Below are positions 52,074 to 62,962 of a DNA stretch of 64,000 nt, piece by piece. Where the stretch lies: contig CALXPN010000003.1 in assembly GCA_944390285.1 (NCBI GenBank), positions 50,285 to 114,284 of the forward strand, read 5' to 3'. The notes under the pieces were generated by a model that was not told the origin of the DNA, did no database searches, and saw only the letters and a program-made list of their open reading frames with translations. Both the position numbers and the translations under genes were made by a program. How positions within the stretch are numbered: the stretch's first letter is position 1; each line of letters opens with the position of its first letter. The DNA is from an uncultured Clostridia bacterium (GTDB lineage Bacteria; Bacillota; Clostridia; TANB77; CAG-508).

Positions 52074-55000
52074 TTACATAAAAACTTCAATATTGTAAAT
52101 TTTTCCATCATCTTGTAATATAATTTTTTTATTTGCTACTTCACTACCATTTACTATAAACCTTTCTACTCCTGTATTTTTCTCTTTATTATTCTTAACT
52201 TTTATTTTATAAATAGTTGTTTTATATTTGTATTTTATTTCATATTCTTTCCAGTTTTTTGAAATACATGGATTTATACTTAAAAAACCTTTTTTTATCT
52301 GTAAACCTAATATATATTCTAATATTGTCTTATAATACCAACTACTAGAACCAGTATACCAATTCCAACCGCCTCTTCCTAATAAATCTTTATTACTATA
52401 TAAATCAGCTTCAATTATATAAGGTTCTAATTTAAATTTTTTAGCTTCATCTCTATTTTTACTGTGTTCTATCGGATTAATCATTTCGGCAAATTCCACT
52501 GCTTTGTCTCCAAATCCCAACATTGCTTCAGCTATTATAAACCAACACGCACTATGAGTATATTGTCCACCATTTTCTCTAATTCCTGGTGGATACGATT
52601 TTATATACCCAGGATTTATACTAGATTTTTCAAAAGGTGGATCAAATAATTTTATTATTTTATTTTCTTTGTCTACTAGATAATTTTCTGCTTCATTCAT
52701 TGCTATAAATTTTTTATCATTATCTCCAGCACCTGAGATTACTGCCCAGCTTTGTGAAATACTATCTATTCTACATTCTTCTGAATTAATGCTTCCTATT
52801 TCATTTCCATCATCTGTAATAGCTCTTTTGAACCATCTTCCATCCCATCCTTTAGAATTTATATTTTTTTTCAATTTTTCTTTACAATCTGTATATCTTT
52901 GGACTAAATCTACTCTGTTTTTTTCTTCACATATAGGAATAAACTTATTTAAAACATCATATAAGAAAAATGCAAGCCATATACTTTCTCCTTTTCCTTT
53001 TTCTCCGACCTTATTGAAACCATCATTCCAATCTCCTACTCCTATTTTAGGAAAAGGTTCTATCCCTCTTTCTATAACACATTCTATAGCACGAATACAA
53101 TGATTAAATAAATTTTCTTTAACACTACTTGCATGATACAAATTATATCTTTCATTTTCTCCTTGTTTTAATATATCACCATTTAAATATTCTATTTCTT
53201 CATCTAATATATCTAAATTATTTTCAAAATTTATATATTCAATTGTAGCATATACTAGCCATAAAAGATCATCTGAAAATCTTGTTCTTACTCCTCTTTT
53301 AGTTTCATTATGCCACCAATGAAGTACATCTCCTTCTAGAAATTGATGTCTTGCACAATTTATAATTTGTTCTCTCAAATATTTTGAATCTATATATTTA
53401 ATTCCTAAGGTATCTTGCAGTTGATCTCTAAAGCCAAAAGCTCCTCCAGATTGATAATAACCAGTTTTCCCTAGAATTCTACTTGACAAAGTTTGATAAA
53501 CCAACCATCCATTCATTAAAATATTCAAACTCTCTGATGGAGTCTTTACTTTTATTGTATTTAGTATATTATTCCATTTTGATTTACTTTTTTCTAATTC
53601 TAAATCTACTAAATTTTTTTCCATATATTTTTCTTTGATTTTTATTATTTCAGTATCTTTTATTTCTTCTCCAATTATTAAATAAAAATTTTTATCTTCA
53701 AATTTCTCAAATTTTAAATAGAACTCAATTCCTATACAAGAATTCTTGCCAAGACCAGATTCATTATTTAAATTTGTATATAATGAATCTGGATTAGTAA
53801 TATTTCCATTTCCAAAGAAATTTTCTTTTTCTCCAGTAAAGCTATTAATTTCTATATCACTTGTTATATACATTATTTTGTCTTTAAAACTATCTTCTGG
53901 AAAAGTATTTTTTATTTTTAATATATTATTTTCTTTTTCTATAAATAAATTTCCATTACTAAAAAATTCATCTTCTCCTAAAACTGGTTTTATATAAATT
54001 AATAATTTTATTTTTCTTTCTTCATTAATCAGATTTTTAATTCTAAATTTGATAATTTTTAATGATTCTTCATTTGGTACAAAAATTTCTAGTTCTTGAT
54101 TTAAATTATCGTTTGAATTTTTCAATTTTGTATATCCAAAACCATGTGTTATATAATAATAATTGTCATTTGCTACAATTCCAGTGTTTAAAGTCCACAT
54201 CACCTTTTTATCTTCATCTTTTATATAGAAAATTTCTGATGGTAAATCTGTAACTTTATCATTATTCCATGCTGTCAATTTATTCAATCTGCTATTTCTA
54301 CTCCATGTATATCCTCCTAAATTGTCTGTAATAACAGTTCCAAAAAAATTATTTGTAATTACATTACACCATACTGCTGGAAGAATATTATCTTTATTTT
54401 TATAAATAAAGTACTCAGTGCCATCTTCTTTAAATCCTCCAAAAGAATTATCAAATAATAATTTTTCTTTTTTTAATGGATATATCTCTGTGTTTATGTT
54501 TTGTAATTTTTCTTTTTTTACTTTATTAACATCTTTTTCTCTTTCTTCTAATTCTTTTAGCTGTGAACTTACATCACCATTTTTTGCATCTATTATTAAT
54601 CTAGCTTTAAATTCTATTACATTCAAATCCTCTTTTAATATCTCATCTTTATTAAAAATGAAAATTCCTGTATTTATATTTCTTAAATATTCTAATTGTT
54701 TATTTGAAATTACTTCATTGATTCCATCTCTTACAAACCTTTCATACACATTAGTTTCTAAGTTTAAAATTACTAAATCTATAAAAATTTTTTTAGCTCT
54801 ATAATATTCATAAATTCCAACTGATTCTTCTATGACGTATATATCTTCTATATTACTTACTTTAACTAATAAAATTGGATTGTCCCCAGATATACCATAT
54901 CTCCATAAACTATCTTTTTGAGCATATTCTATTTTAGGAATATTTTTTACCAAAGATAATCTTAAAATATATTTTAAGGCTCTATAATATATATCTAATT

Positions 55001-58000
55001 TTTTACTATCAACTTGTAAATATTTACTTTCCTCTTCACTTCTTGCTTTAGCAATATTTAATACTCTTACTATTTCTTCTTCACTCTTTATATTCTCTAA
55101 ATTATCTATAGCATCTTTCTTATCATCAGAAACTGAAATTAATAAATTGATACTTACCTTTTCTCTTGCTCTTATTTTTATGCTTCTTTTCATAGCTATA
55201 ATAGGGTCTGTAACTTGCAATATCTCATTTGAAAAGGCTTTATTATTTTTAAGGCTTTTTAATCTGTCAAAATTTTCTCTACCTAAATACTTTTCTTTAT
55301 TTATTTCATATTCAAAATCCACAAATTGTTCATTTTCTGTGTATAAAGTTGTTGCAAAATACTTATTTTGATTATTATCCCTATCTTTTTTTTCAAAAAC
55401 AATATTTTCATTTTCTTCATACATTCTCATAAATAGTTTATTAAATGCTGGATGAGAATATTCTTGCATTTTTCTTGAAAGTGATGGTTCAAAATCTGTT
55501 ACAATTTCTAATAATTCTTCTTGATTTCCTAAATTTTCTATTTCTATTCTTCTTATTTCAATTGGTTTATTAGGATCAATACAAACTGTTTCAGAAATTT
55601 TTAAATTATTGTCTTGTTTTATAAATTTGGCTTTATCCGGTGAAAAAATAACTTTTGCATTTTCTTTTATATCCACTATTTTTTTAGTTTTAATATTTTT
55701 TACAAAAGTATTAATCCCATTTTTTAAATCAGAAGTTTCTTTAAAATTATTTACCATTAGATCATCAAATTCACTAATACTATTCCCTATATCATCTATT
55801 ATAATTTTATATCTTTCATTTGAAATTATATTTAAATTTCTATATTTTTTATTTGGATTCTCAATTACTCTTTCTAAATAAGAATCTATATTTAAGTTTT
55901 TATTTTTAGTAATTTTCTCTTTCTTTTCTTTTGTTATTATCATCTGAATTGGCATTCTCTCTTCTAAAAGAATATTAGTTGCTTCTATTTCTGGATTATT
56001 ATTAAATCTTTCTTTTATTATATTATTATTTAATACATTATTAATTGAAATTAAAATTAATCCTTGATGATGTGCCATATAAGTTTTTACTACAGACTTT
56101 CCGTTTTTACTTACTCTTGATGGAGTATAATCTATTGATTCATAAAAACCATATTTTCCAAATACTCCCTCATTTTCTAAATATCTTAAATTTTTTATTG
56201 CTTTTTCTGGTTCATCTTCTAATGATAAACATGTACTATATGGTGATACAACTATATCATCTTCTAGGCCTCTTTTTAATCCAAGCCATGGTATTCCAAA
56301 AGCTTTATATTGATAATTATTATTTAAATCTCTAAGATTGAATGCAGATTCAGATATTCCCCATGGTACTTTAAGTTTATTACAATATTCCATTTGACTC
56401 ATTATTGCAAATTTACTAGCCTCATCTAGAATACTACCTTTATACCTTTTTAAATTTATATTTGGCATTAAATATTCAAATGCTGTACCAGTCCATGATA
56501 CTAGTCCTTTATATCCATTTAAACTTGTAAGAGTTCTACTTAAATTATTCCAATGTTTAACCGGTATATCTCCTTTTGCAATAGCTACAAGACTTGCTTG
56601 TCTCGCTTCTGAAGCTAAAAAATCATAATATGAATCTGTTAACTTATTATCTTCTAAATTGTAACCTATAGATAATAACCTTGCTTTTTCACTATATAAT
56701 TTTGAAAAATCTGTATTTTTTATAATATTATCTACTATATTTATTAAATTTTCTAAATCTCCTCTGTTTTTATTTTTATATAAAAAATCTTTTAATATAT
56801 ATAAATAACCTACAAAATTTCCACTATCTACAGTAGATATATATCTTGGTATTAATGGCATCAATGTTTTTGTATTATACCAATTATATAAGTGACCATT
56901 CCATTTACTTAATCCACTAATCGTTGCAAATATTTTATTTAAATAATCTATTGTTTTTTTAAAGTTAATAAAACCTAAATCATATGCTGATAAAATAGCA
57001 AGAATTTCAAGACCTATATTTGTTGACGAAGTTCTATTTACTATTTTATTGTTTCTATCTTCTTGATAATTATCTGGCATTAAATAATTATTTTCTTCAT
57101 TTATATATCTTTCAAAAAAATTCCATGTTCTTTTAGCAATTTCTCTTAAATAACGTTTATCATTATCTGTAATTTCATATTCTTTTTTTCTTTCTAAACT
57201 TATATACCAAGCAATACATGGTCCAAAAAGCCAACCAAATCCTAATATTTTCGATATTATATTTGGAAAAATTAAAAATATTATTCCAAATATAATATTA
57301 ATTTTCATTTCTTTAAAATAATAAATCAATTCTGTTTTAGAATTTTTTTCTGACTCTTCAGATGTTACCCATTCTAGTAATTTAGTTTTATATTTCATTC
57401 TATATAAACTTCTTACTATACTATCTATATTTTTAATTGTTTCATATGGTAAAAATACAATTTGCAATATACTTCTTATAAAACTTATTGTTACACTATT
57501 TAATTCTTTTGAAAACTTTTTATATGCATATACTGCACCTGTTATATTACTTTCTTTAAAAACAATATAATTTATTATATCTAACAAGTATGGAATAATA
57601 GCTGAAATAATAGCTAATATAAAAACTAAAATATTTATTTTGCTATTTTGAAAAATATTAATACTTGACAAAATTATTAGTATAAAACAAAAAATGAAAA
57701 GAAGGCTTCTTCTCAAATTATCATATATTTTAAATTTTGATATTTCATTTAATCTTGGATTTTTAAGCCATTTTATAATTTGCCAATCTCCTCTTGTCCA
57801 TCTATGATTTCTTAAAATATATGGTATATACCTTGCAGGATATCCGTCAAGTAACATCACATCTGTTAAAAGTCCACATCTTAGAAAATTTCCTTCAAGT
57901 AAATCATGACTCAAAACCTGATTTTCCGGAATTTCATTCTTTAAAATTGTGCTATAAACTTCTACATCATAAATTCCCTTTCCAGTAAAAATTCCTTCTC

Positions 58001-60086
58001 CAAAATAATCTTGATATATATCTGAAATAGCATTTGTATAACAATCAATTCCACCTTTCATACTATATAATTCAATAAAAGGTGTTTTTTGCGCTAACGA
58101 TAAATCCATTCCTATTCTTGGTTGCATAATTCCATACCCATCTATTACTCTATCTTCTTTTATTATTGGAGTATTTAGAATGTGACTCATTGCACCAATT
58201 AATTTTGACGCTGTTTTTAAATTTAAATTTGTATCTGCATCTAATGTTATAATATACTTAATATTTGGAATCTTTTCTTTTTGTTTTTCTATTGTATTTG
58301 CCAAAAAGTTATTTTCTTTTCTATTTTTTATATACTCATTAAATGTAACAAGTAATCCTCTTTTTCTTTCCCAACCAATATAAGATTTTTCACAATCATT
58401 CCATTCTCTTTTTCTATATAAAAAATGAAAAACATTAAAATTATCTGTTTTGTATTTTTCATTTAATTTATTACATATTTCTATACCTGTTGAAATCACC
58501 TCTGCATCAAAATCTTTTGTAGGAGTACTTTCTTCCGAACAATCTCCTAATAACGCAAAATAAATGTTTTTAGATTTATTTGCTAGATAATATATTTCTA
58601 ATTTTTCAAACATTTCTTTTACTTTTTCTTTTGATTTTAATATAGTAGGAATTACTACAAAAGTACTCTTATCCTCTGGTATTCCTTTTTCATAATCCAT
58701 TTTAGGTATTATACTTGGCTTTTTAAATTTACTCATTATATAATTTTCTATTCTTAAGAAAATTTCTGAAACAGGTATATATAACATAATAGAAATCAAT
58801 ATAGATAATAACATGTTTTTGGTGATTTTAATATTTATTACATAAATAAGTAAACACAAATATATAGGTATTAATATACTTAGCGCAATATATAATTTAG
58901 ATTTTTGTGTATAATTTAATTTTTTGTGAGTTTTCATCTCTAATTCTTTATTTAATTCTTTTATTCCATCATCTTTAATTAAATAATATCCTACATGCGT
59001 TTTTATTTTTTCTTCTATATCATCTAAATTTTCATGCTTTTTACATAAATCAATTATTTTCTCAGATATATATATTTCTGAAATTTTACTTTTTCTTGCC
59101 ATTTTTTCTATTATTTGTCTATAATAGCTTTTACTTTCTTCATCCATATTTTCATATACACCTGATGGATCTAATTTTAAAATATCTTCAGATGCATTCA
59201 TATAATTAAATAGTTCTATAAAATCTATTCTATTTATTTCTTTTATACTTGTTATACAATTTCCCATTGTTATTTTTATATTTGCAATATGAAAATGTTC
59301 TTTTTGAATTACTTCGTTAATGGAAAGACCTAACCTTTTTACTTCTTTTGATAAAATATTTTGATAAGCAATTGCATCTTTTCCATATTTTTTTAATTTA
59401 TATGATAAATATTCTATAAAAGAATATTTAAAATTTTCATCTTTAATTTTTAAATATTTGCTAGTATTAGTAAATTTTAAATTATTAGCACTCTTTTTTT
59501 CAACTATTCTTTCTAATATGCTTTCTGCTTTGTATTTTTGTATTTGTGATGAATAAATCTTTTCACAAAGCTTTCTTATATGAGAAATTAAAGAAATTTT
59601 TAAAAAAATTCCTATATTACAAAGTTCCTCCATATTCAATAGCTTTTTCCTTTGATATGCATTTAATGCAATATCTATTATTTCTCTATCTATTTTACAA
59701 TCTGAAAAAGCTACTATTTCTTCTGAAAGAACATAACTTCTTGCAAATCCATAATAATTTTCATTTGAAAGCCCTATTAAATTTTTATATTTTTTTATTG
59801 GTAATTCTTTTTGAATTGTTTTTACAGTTTCTTCTACTACATAAAAATTATCTAAAATCCATTCTCCTGCTGAATGGATTTTAATTCCTAATTTCAAATG
59901 TTTTGTAAGTAAGTTGTATGTTTCTAATATAAATTTATAATCTTCAATTAAATTTGGTATTGGATAAGTGTTTTTATTCGAATACAATTTTGTATTATGA
60001 TCTGATGCAGTTTTTTCAATATGTTTTGCCAATTGATTTTTATCTAATAATGTTCCTCTTATATTCAATTTTTTATACTTATTCAT
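52074..60086 (-). CDS. Cyclic beta-1,2-glucan synthase-like giant enzyme (GT84 + glucoamylase-like + GH94)
   Basis: A 2670-residue multidomain protein related to NdvB/Cgs. Order: helical N-terminal part (1-390); membrane segments at about 395-450; glycosyltransferase family 84 at about 470-790 with LDADTN, a HDLLEGNFLR block and RNHRWTRGDWQ; more membrane segments at about 800-870 and 940-980; a glucoamylase-like domain at about 1000-1400 with PWGISESAFN and YMAHHQGL; then two carbohydrate-binding sandwich parts and a C-terminal GH94 phosphorylase-type domain with GGAFGFRDQLQD, HWWHNET and GVGDWNDGF. Such enzymes make cyclic beta-1,2-glucan from UDP-glucose. The coding frame is unbroken. The product and its use here are not shown. 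Confidence 0.88.
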   Translation of the reverse strand: MNKYKKLNIRGTLLDKNQLAKHIEKTASDHNTKLYSNKNTYPIPNLIEDYKFILETYNLLTKHLKLGIKIHSAGEWILDNFYVVEETVKTIQKELPIKKYKNLIGLSNENYYGFARSYVLSEEIVAFSDCKIDREIIDIALNAYQRKKLLNMEELCNIGIFLKISLISHIRKLCEKIYSSQIQKYKAESILERIVEKKSANNLKFTNTSKYLKIKDENFKYSFIEYLSYKLKKYGKDAIAYQNILSKEVKRLGLSINEVIQKEHFHIANIKITMGNCITSIKEINRIDFIELFNYMNASEDILKLDPSGVYENMDEESKSYYRQIIEKMARKSKISEIYISEKIIDLCKKHENLDDIEEKIKTHVGYYLIKDDGIKELNKELEMKTHKKLNYTQKSKLYIALSILIPIYLCLLIYVINIKITKNMLLSILISIMLYIPVSEIFLRIENYIMSKFKKPSIIPKMDYEKGIPEDKSTFVVIPTILKSKEKVKEMFEKLEIYYLANKSKNIYFALLGDCSEESTPTKDFDAEVISTGIEICNKLNEKYKTDNFNVFHFLYRKREWNDCEKSYIGWERKRGLLVTFNEYIKNRKENNFLANTIEKQKEKIPNIKYIITLDADTNLNLKTASKLIGAMSHILNTPIIKEDRVIDGYGIMQPRIGMDLSLAQKTPFIELYSMKGGIDCYTNAISDIYQDYFGEGIFTGKGIYDVEVYSTILKNEIPENQVLSHDLLEGNFLRCGLLTDVMLLDGYPARYIPYILRNHRWTRGDWQIIKWLKNPRLNEISKFKIYDNLRRSLLFIFCFILIILSSINIFQNSKINILVFILAIISAIIPYLLDIINYIVFKESNITGAVYAYKKFSKELNSVTISFIRSILQIVFLPYETIKNIDSIVRSLYRMKYKTKLLEWVTSEESEKNSKTELIYYFKEMKINIIFGIIFLIFPNIISKILGFGWLFGPCIAWYISLERKKEYEITDNDKRYLREIAKRTWNFFERYINEENNYLMPDNYQEDRNNKIVNRTSSTNIGLEILAILSAYDLGFINFKKTIDYLNKIFATISGLSKWNGHLYNWYNTKTLMPLIPRYISTVDSGNFVGYLYILKDFLYKNKNRGDLENLINIVDNIIKNTDFSKLYSEKARLLSIGYNLEDNKLTDSYYDFLASEARQASLVAIAKGDIPVKHWNNLSRTLTSLNGYKGLVSWTGTAFEYLMPNINLKRYKGSILDEASKFAIMSQMEYCNKLKVPWGISESAFNLRDLNNNYQYKAFGIPWLGLKRGLEDDIVVSPYSTCLSLEDEPEKAIKNLRYLENEGVFGKYGFYESIDYTPSRVSKNGKSVVKTYMAHHQGLILISINNVLNNNIIKERFNNNPEIEATNILLEERMPIQMIITKEKKEKITKNKNLNIDSYLERVIENPNKKYRNLNIISNERYKIIIDDIGNSISEFDDLMVNNFKETSDLKNGINTFVKNIKTKKIVDIKENAKVIFSPDKAKFIKQDNNLKISETVCIDPNKPIEIRRIEIENLGNQEELLEIVTDFEPSLSRKMQEYSHPAFNKLFMRMYEENENIVFEKKDRDNNQNKYFATTLYTENEQFVDFEYEINKEKYLGRENFDRLKSLKNNKAFSNEILQVTDPIIAMKRSIKIRAREKVSINLLISVSDDKKDAIDNLENIKSEEEIVRVLNIAKARSEEESKYLQVDSKKLDIYYRALKYILRLSLVKNIPKIEYAQKDSLWRYGISGDNPILLVKVSNIEDIYVIEESVGIYEYYRAKKIFIDLVILNLETNVYERFVRDGINEVISNKQLEYLRNINTGIFIFNKDEILKEDLNVIEFKARLIIDAKNGDVSSQLKELEEREKDVNKVKKEKLQNINTEIYPLKKEKLLFDNSFGGFKEDGTEYFIYKNKDNILPAVWCNVITNNFFGTVITDNLGGYTWSRNSRLNKLTAWNNDKVTDLPSEIFYIKDEDKKVMWTLNTGIVANDNYYYITHGFGYTKLKNSNDNLNQELEIFVPNEESLKIIKFRIKNLINEERKIKLLIYIKPVLGEDEFFSNGNLFIEKENNILKIKNTFPEDSFKDKIMYITSDIEINSFTGEKENFFGNGNITNPDSLYTNLNNESGLGKNSCIGIEFYLKFEKFEDKNFYLIIGEEIKDTEIIKIKEKYMEKNLVDLELEKSKSKWNNILNTIKVKTPSESLNILMNGWLVYQTLSSRILGKTGYYQSGGAFGFRDQLQDTLGIKYIDSKYLREQIINCARHQFLEGDVLHWWHNETKRGVRTRFSDDLLWLVYATIEYINFENNLDILDEEIEYLNGDILKQGENERYNLYHASSVKENLFNHCIRAIECVIERGIEPFPKIGVGDWNDGFNKVGEKGKGESIWLAFFLYDVLNKFIPICEEKNRVDLVQRYTDCKEKLKKNINSKGWDGRWFKRAITDDGNEIGSINSEECRIDSISQSWAVISGAGDNDKKFIAMNEAENYLVDKENKIIKLFDPPFEKSSINPGYIKSYPPGIRENGGQYTHSACWFIIAEAMLGFGDKAVEFAEMINPIEHSKNRDEAKKFKLEPYIIEADLYSNKDLLGRGGWNWYTGSSSWYYKTILEYILGLQIKKGFLSINPCISKNWKEYEIKYKYKTTIYKIKVKNNKEKNTGVERFIVNGSEVANKKIILQDDGKIYNIEVFM

Positions 60087-60235
60087 AAAAATCCCCTTAT
60101 TTGCATTTTTAACATATTTTTTCCACTTTTCCTTTAATTATACATATTTCATATTTTGTAATTTTAATAATAAATATGTAATAAACTTTTTAAAATAGAA
60201 TAAGTATTTATAAATATTTGTTTTGGAGTAATTTT

Positions 60236-60943
60236 ATGATTATATTAAACAAAAAAAGATTATTATTTTTAAATTTAATTATTGTAATTTCTGTATTTTA
60301 TTACTCAATTTCTAATAATTCTTTACCTAAAATAGAATCTGTATCTTCAATTCCTATTGCAGAACACACAATTATTTTAGATGCAGGACATGGAAAACCT
60401 GATGGAGGTGCAACAGGTCAAAATGGCATAATAGAATCAGATTTAAATTTAAATATTGTATTAAAACTTCAAAATTTACTTGAATCATCTAATTGTAATG
60501 TTATTTTAACTAGATCTGACGAAAATGGAATTTATGAAGAAACAGCAGAAACAATAAGAGAAAAAAAAATTTCTGACATGAAAAATAGAGCAAAACTTGC
60601 AAATACTTCTAATGCTGAACTTTTTTTATCAATTCATATGAATAAAATATCTGAGACACAATATTCTGGATTTCAAACTTTTTTTAAAAATAATGATGAA
60701 ATTAGTAAACAAATAGCTGGAAACATTCAAACTAGTTTAAATTATTTTTTAAAAAAAGATAATAAAAGAACTATAAAATCAATTTCTAATATTTATTTAA
60801 GTAAAAATGTTGAAATACCTCTTGTAATTGTTGAATGTGGTTTTCTTTCAAATGAAGAAGAAACAAATCTTTTAAACACGGATTCTTATCAAGATGAACT
60901 TGCTTGGAGCATTTATATAGGTATAATGGACTATTTTAAGTAA
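60236..60943 (+). CDS. N-acetylmuramoyl-L-alanine amidase (Amidase_3, CwlD-like)
   Basis: Zinc amidase that cuts between MurNAc and the stem peptide. 235 residues: N-terminal membrane segment 8-24, then the Amidase_3 fold with the zinc ligands His in LDAGHGKPDGG, Glu in IIESDLNLN and His in SIHMNK, and the catalytic Glu in VECGFLSNEEE. The short form without binding repeats is like CwlD, which acts in spore cortex formation; a vegetative role is equally possible. Start ATG 60236 follows GGAG. Divergent from the glucan synthase gene. Confidence 0.92.
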   Translation: MIILNKKRLLFLNLIIVISVFYYSISNNSLPKIESVSSIPIAEHTIILDAGHGKPDGGATGQNGIIESDLNLNIVLKLQNLLESSNCNVILTRSDENGIYEETAETIREKKISDMKNRAKLANTSNAELFLSIHMNKISETQYSGFQTFFKNNDEISKQIAGNIQTSLNYFLKKDNKRTIKSISNIYLSKNVEIPLVIVECGFLSNEEETNLLNTDSYQDELAWSIYIGIMDYFK

Positions 60944-61000
60944 GATTGACTTTATTTTGAAATAGTAATATACTAAACCAATAATATGGAGGATTTTATT

Positions 61001-61222
61001 ATGGGATTATATGGAGAAAAAAAAGATTATGAAGAATTAGTAAAAGAAAATATTGAACATGCAAAATTACTACATTCTCTTTCTGATGAAGATAAAAAAA
61101 TAATGGTAAATTTAATAAATCAAAAAGAACTTATAAAATCTAAAAATGGTTTATTCACCAATTTCAAGTTAAAAAGGATTTATAAGAAAATAGAAAAAAT
61201 TCAAAAAAAATATAAAAGTTAA
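61001..61222 (+). CDS. Small charged protein, unknown
   Basis: A 73-residue soluble, helical, lysine-rich protein (MGLYGEKKDYEELVKENIEH, then HSLSDEDKKIMVNLINQKEL, ending KIQKKYKS). I know no family. ATG 61001 has GGAGG ten bases upstream; an ATG five codons earlier lies in that site. It follows the amidase gene by 57 bases and ends at a terminator, so the two may be co-transcribed. Confidence 0.65.
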   Translation: MGLYGEKKDYEELVKENIEHAKLLHSLSDEDKKIMVNLINQKELIKSKNGLFTNFKLKRIYKKIEKIQKKYKS

Positions 61223-61226
61223 AATA

Positions 61227-61286
61227 AATACGTAGAAAATTACAAAAATTAAAACTTAATATAATTTTCTACGTATTTTGTTTTTT
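61227..61286. terminator. Bidirectional terminator before yvcK
   Basis: AATACGTAGAAAATTA (61227-61242) pairs with TAATTTTCTACGTATT (61262-61277); 16 bp, T tract TTTGTTTTTT. Confidence 0.85.
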
Positions 61287-61324
61287 AATTAATTTTATTT
61301 TTTAAAAAACATTTCTATATTAAA

Positions 61325-62278
61325 TTATCTCATTAAGTATGAAAATATTACTGAACTTAATTTTAGACTATTATGTTTTATTGTACCATCTGTTGTTGTA
61401 AGTAAATCATCTTCAATTAATTCATATCTTGCTTTTCTTATATTTTCATAATCTATTGGAACTTGATCTTTTTGTTCTTCAGTTTCGTATTTTTTAAGCA
61501 TTGCCTTTGGAATAACAGTATTACTTGCAATAACAACATCTATTGTATTTTTCCCTAAATATTGTTCTAATACATTTACATGATCACTTACTCCAAATCC
61601 ATCTGTTTCTCCAGGTTGTGTCATTGCATTACAAATATACATCACTTTTGCTTTTGCATTATTTATTGCAGTAACAACATCTTTACAAATTATATGTGGC
61701 ATAACACTAGTATAAAGACTTCCCATACTTAATATTATTAGATCTGCATTTTCAATTGCTTCAAATACTTCTGGTAGTACATGTGGTGGATCTTTATAAA
61801 AAAATCTTTTATACTTTCTACCTGCTTTTGTTATTTCTTCTTCTCCTTCTATAATATCACCCTCTGTTGTTTCACCCATCAATGTTAAACAATCTTCTGA
61901 AAGAGGTAATACTTTATGTTTTACATCTAGTATTTTGCTTAAATATTCAATACTTGTTTTTAAACTTCCTGTTTCACTTATTAATGATGTTAAAATCAAA
62001 TTTCCAAGTGCATGGCCATTTAATTCACTATATGTAGACAATCTATATTCCATTACATCTCTAACTTCATCTGGTAATGTTGATAAATTACTTAAAACTT
62101 TTCTAATATCTCCAACTGCTGGAGTTGAAAATTCTTTTCTTAATCTTCCTGTACTTGAACCATCATCTGATACAGTAATAACTGCTGTTATATCCACAGG
62201 GAAATATTTTAAACCTTTTAACACAAATGAAGTCCCTGTTCCTCCACCTAATATTACTACTTTTTTGTTTTTTTGCAT
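61325..62278 (-). CDS. yvcK: YvcK/CofD-like gluconeogenesis factor
   Basis: A 317-residue protein with VVILGGGTGTSFVLKGLK, VSDDGSSTGRLRKEF, GDIRKVLSNLS, LGNLILTSL and the SMGSLYTSVMPHI block, the YvcK pattern. In Firmicutes YvcK binds UDP-sugars and supports wall synthesis and growth on gluconeogenic carbon. The usual neighbours rapZ and whiA are not here. Start ATG 62278 follows GAGGAG; a TTG five codons earlier overlaps it. Confidence 0.93.
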   Translation of the reverse strand: MQKNKKVVILGGGTGTSFVLKGLKYFPVDITAVITVSDDGSSTGRLRKEFSTPAVGDIRKVLSNLSTLPDEVRDVMEYRLSTYSELNGHALGNLILTSLISETGSLKTSIEYLSKILDVKHKVLPLSEDCLTLMGETTEGDIIEGEEEITKAGRKYKRFFYKDPPHVLPEVFEAIENADLIILSMGSLYTSVMPHIICKDVVTAINNAKAKVMYICNAMTQPGETDGFGVSDHVNVLEQYLGKNTIDVVIASNTVIPKAMLKKYETEEQKDQVPIDYENIRKARYELIEDDLLTTTDGTIKHNSLKLSSVIFSYLMR

Positions 62279-62337
62279 AATATCTCTCCTCAAAATAAGA
62301 ATTAATATATAGTATTCATATTTTTATTTAATGATAC

Positions 62338-62937
62338 TTATATTTCACTTCTACCCTCTAAAGCTTTTGTAAGAGTAATCTCATCTGTATACTCTAAATC
62401 TCCTCCTACTGGTATTCCTCTTGCTATTCTTGTAGTTTTTATTCCAAGTGGTTTTACAAGTTTAGATATATACATAGATGTAGCTTCTCCTTCTACTCTT
62501 GGATTTGTTGCTAATATTATTTCTTTTACTTCTCCATTCATTAGTCTATTTAATAATTCTTTTATTTTGATATCATCTGGTCCAACTCCATTCATAGGTG
62601 ATATAGAACCATGTAATACATGATATACTCCGTTAAACTCATGTGTTCTTTCCATTGCAATTACATCTCTAACATCTTCAACCACACAAATAATAGATTG
62701 ATCCCTTTTAGGATTAGAACATATATTGCAAGGATCCGTATCTGATATATTAAAACATTTTGAACAAAAATGCAAATTCTTTTTAGCATTTAATATAGAA
62801 TTTGTAAATTCTTCTGCTTCTTCATTACTTAAATCTAACATATAAAAAGCTAATCTTTGTGCCGTTTTATGCCCAATACTAGGTAGTTTTTCAAAGCTTT
62901 CTATTAACTTCTCTATTGAAGGTGAATAATATGACAT
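62338..62937 (-). CDS. recR: Recombination protein RecR
   Basis: A 199-residue recombinational repair protein: [18 protein letters not shown] helix-hairpin-helix, zinc module [16 protein letters not shown], Toprim domain with [15 protein letters not shown] and [13 protein letters not shown]. It loads RecA through RecFOR. Standard dnaX-ybaB-recR order on the minus strand, 25 bases after ybaB. Confidence 0.97.
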   Translation of the reverse strand: MSYYSPSIEKLIESFEKLPSIGHKTAQRLAFYMLDLSNEEAEEFTNSILNAKKNLHFCSKCFNISDTDPCNICSNPKRDQSIICVVEDVRDVIAMERTHEFNGVYHVLHGSISPMNGVGPDDIKIKELLNRLMNGEVKEIILATNPRVEGEATSMYISKLVKPLGIKTTRIARGIPVGGDLEYTDEITLTKALEGRSEI

Positions 62938-62962
62938 ATATTTTCCTCGCCTCTAATGTATA

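Noticed and set aside
53746..53997. Several plus-strand frames of 60-130 codons within the 8-kb glucan synthase gene
   Set aside because: All lie opposite a continuous, motif-rich 2670-codon frame and lack ribosome sites.
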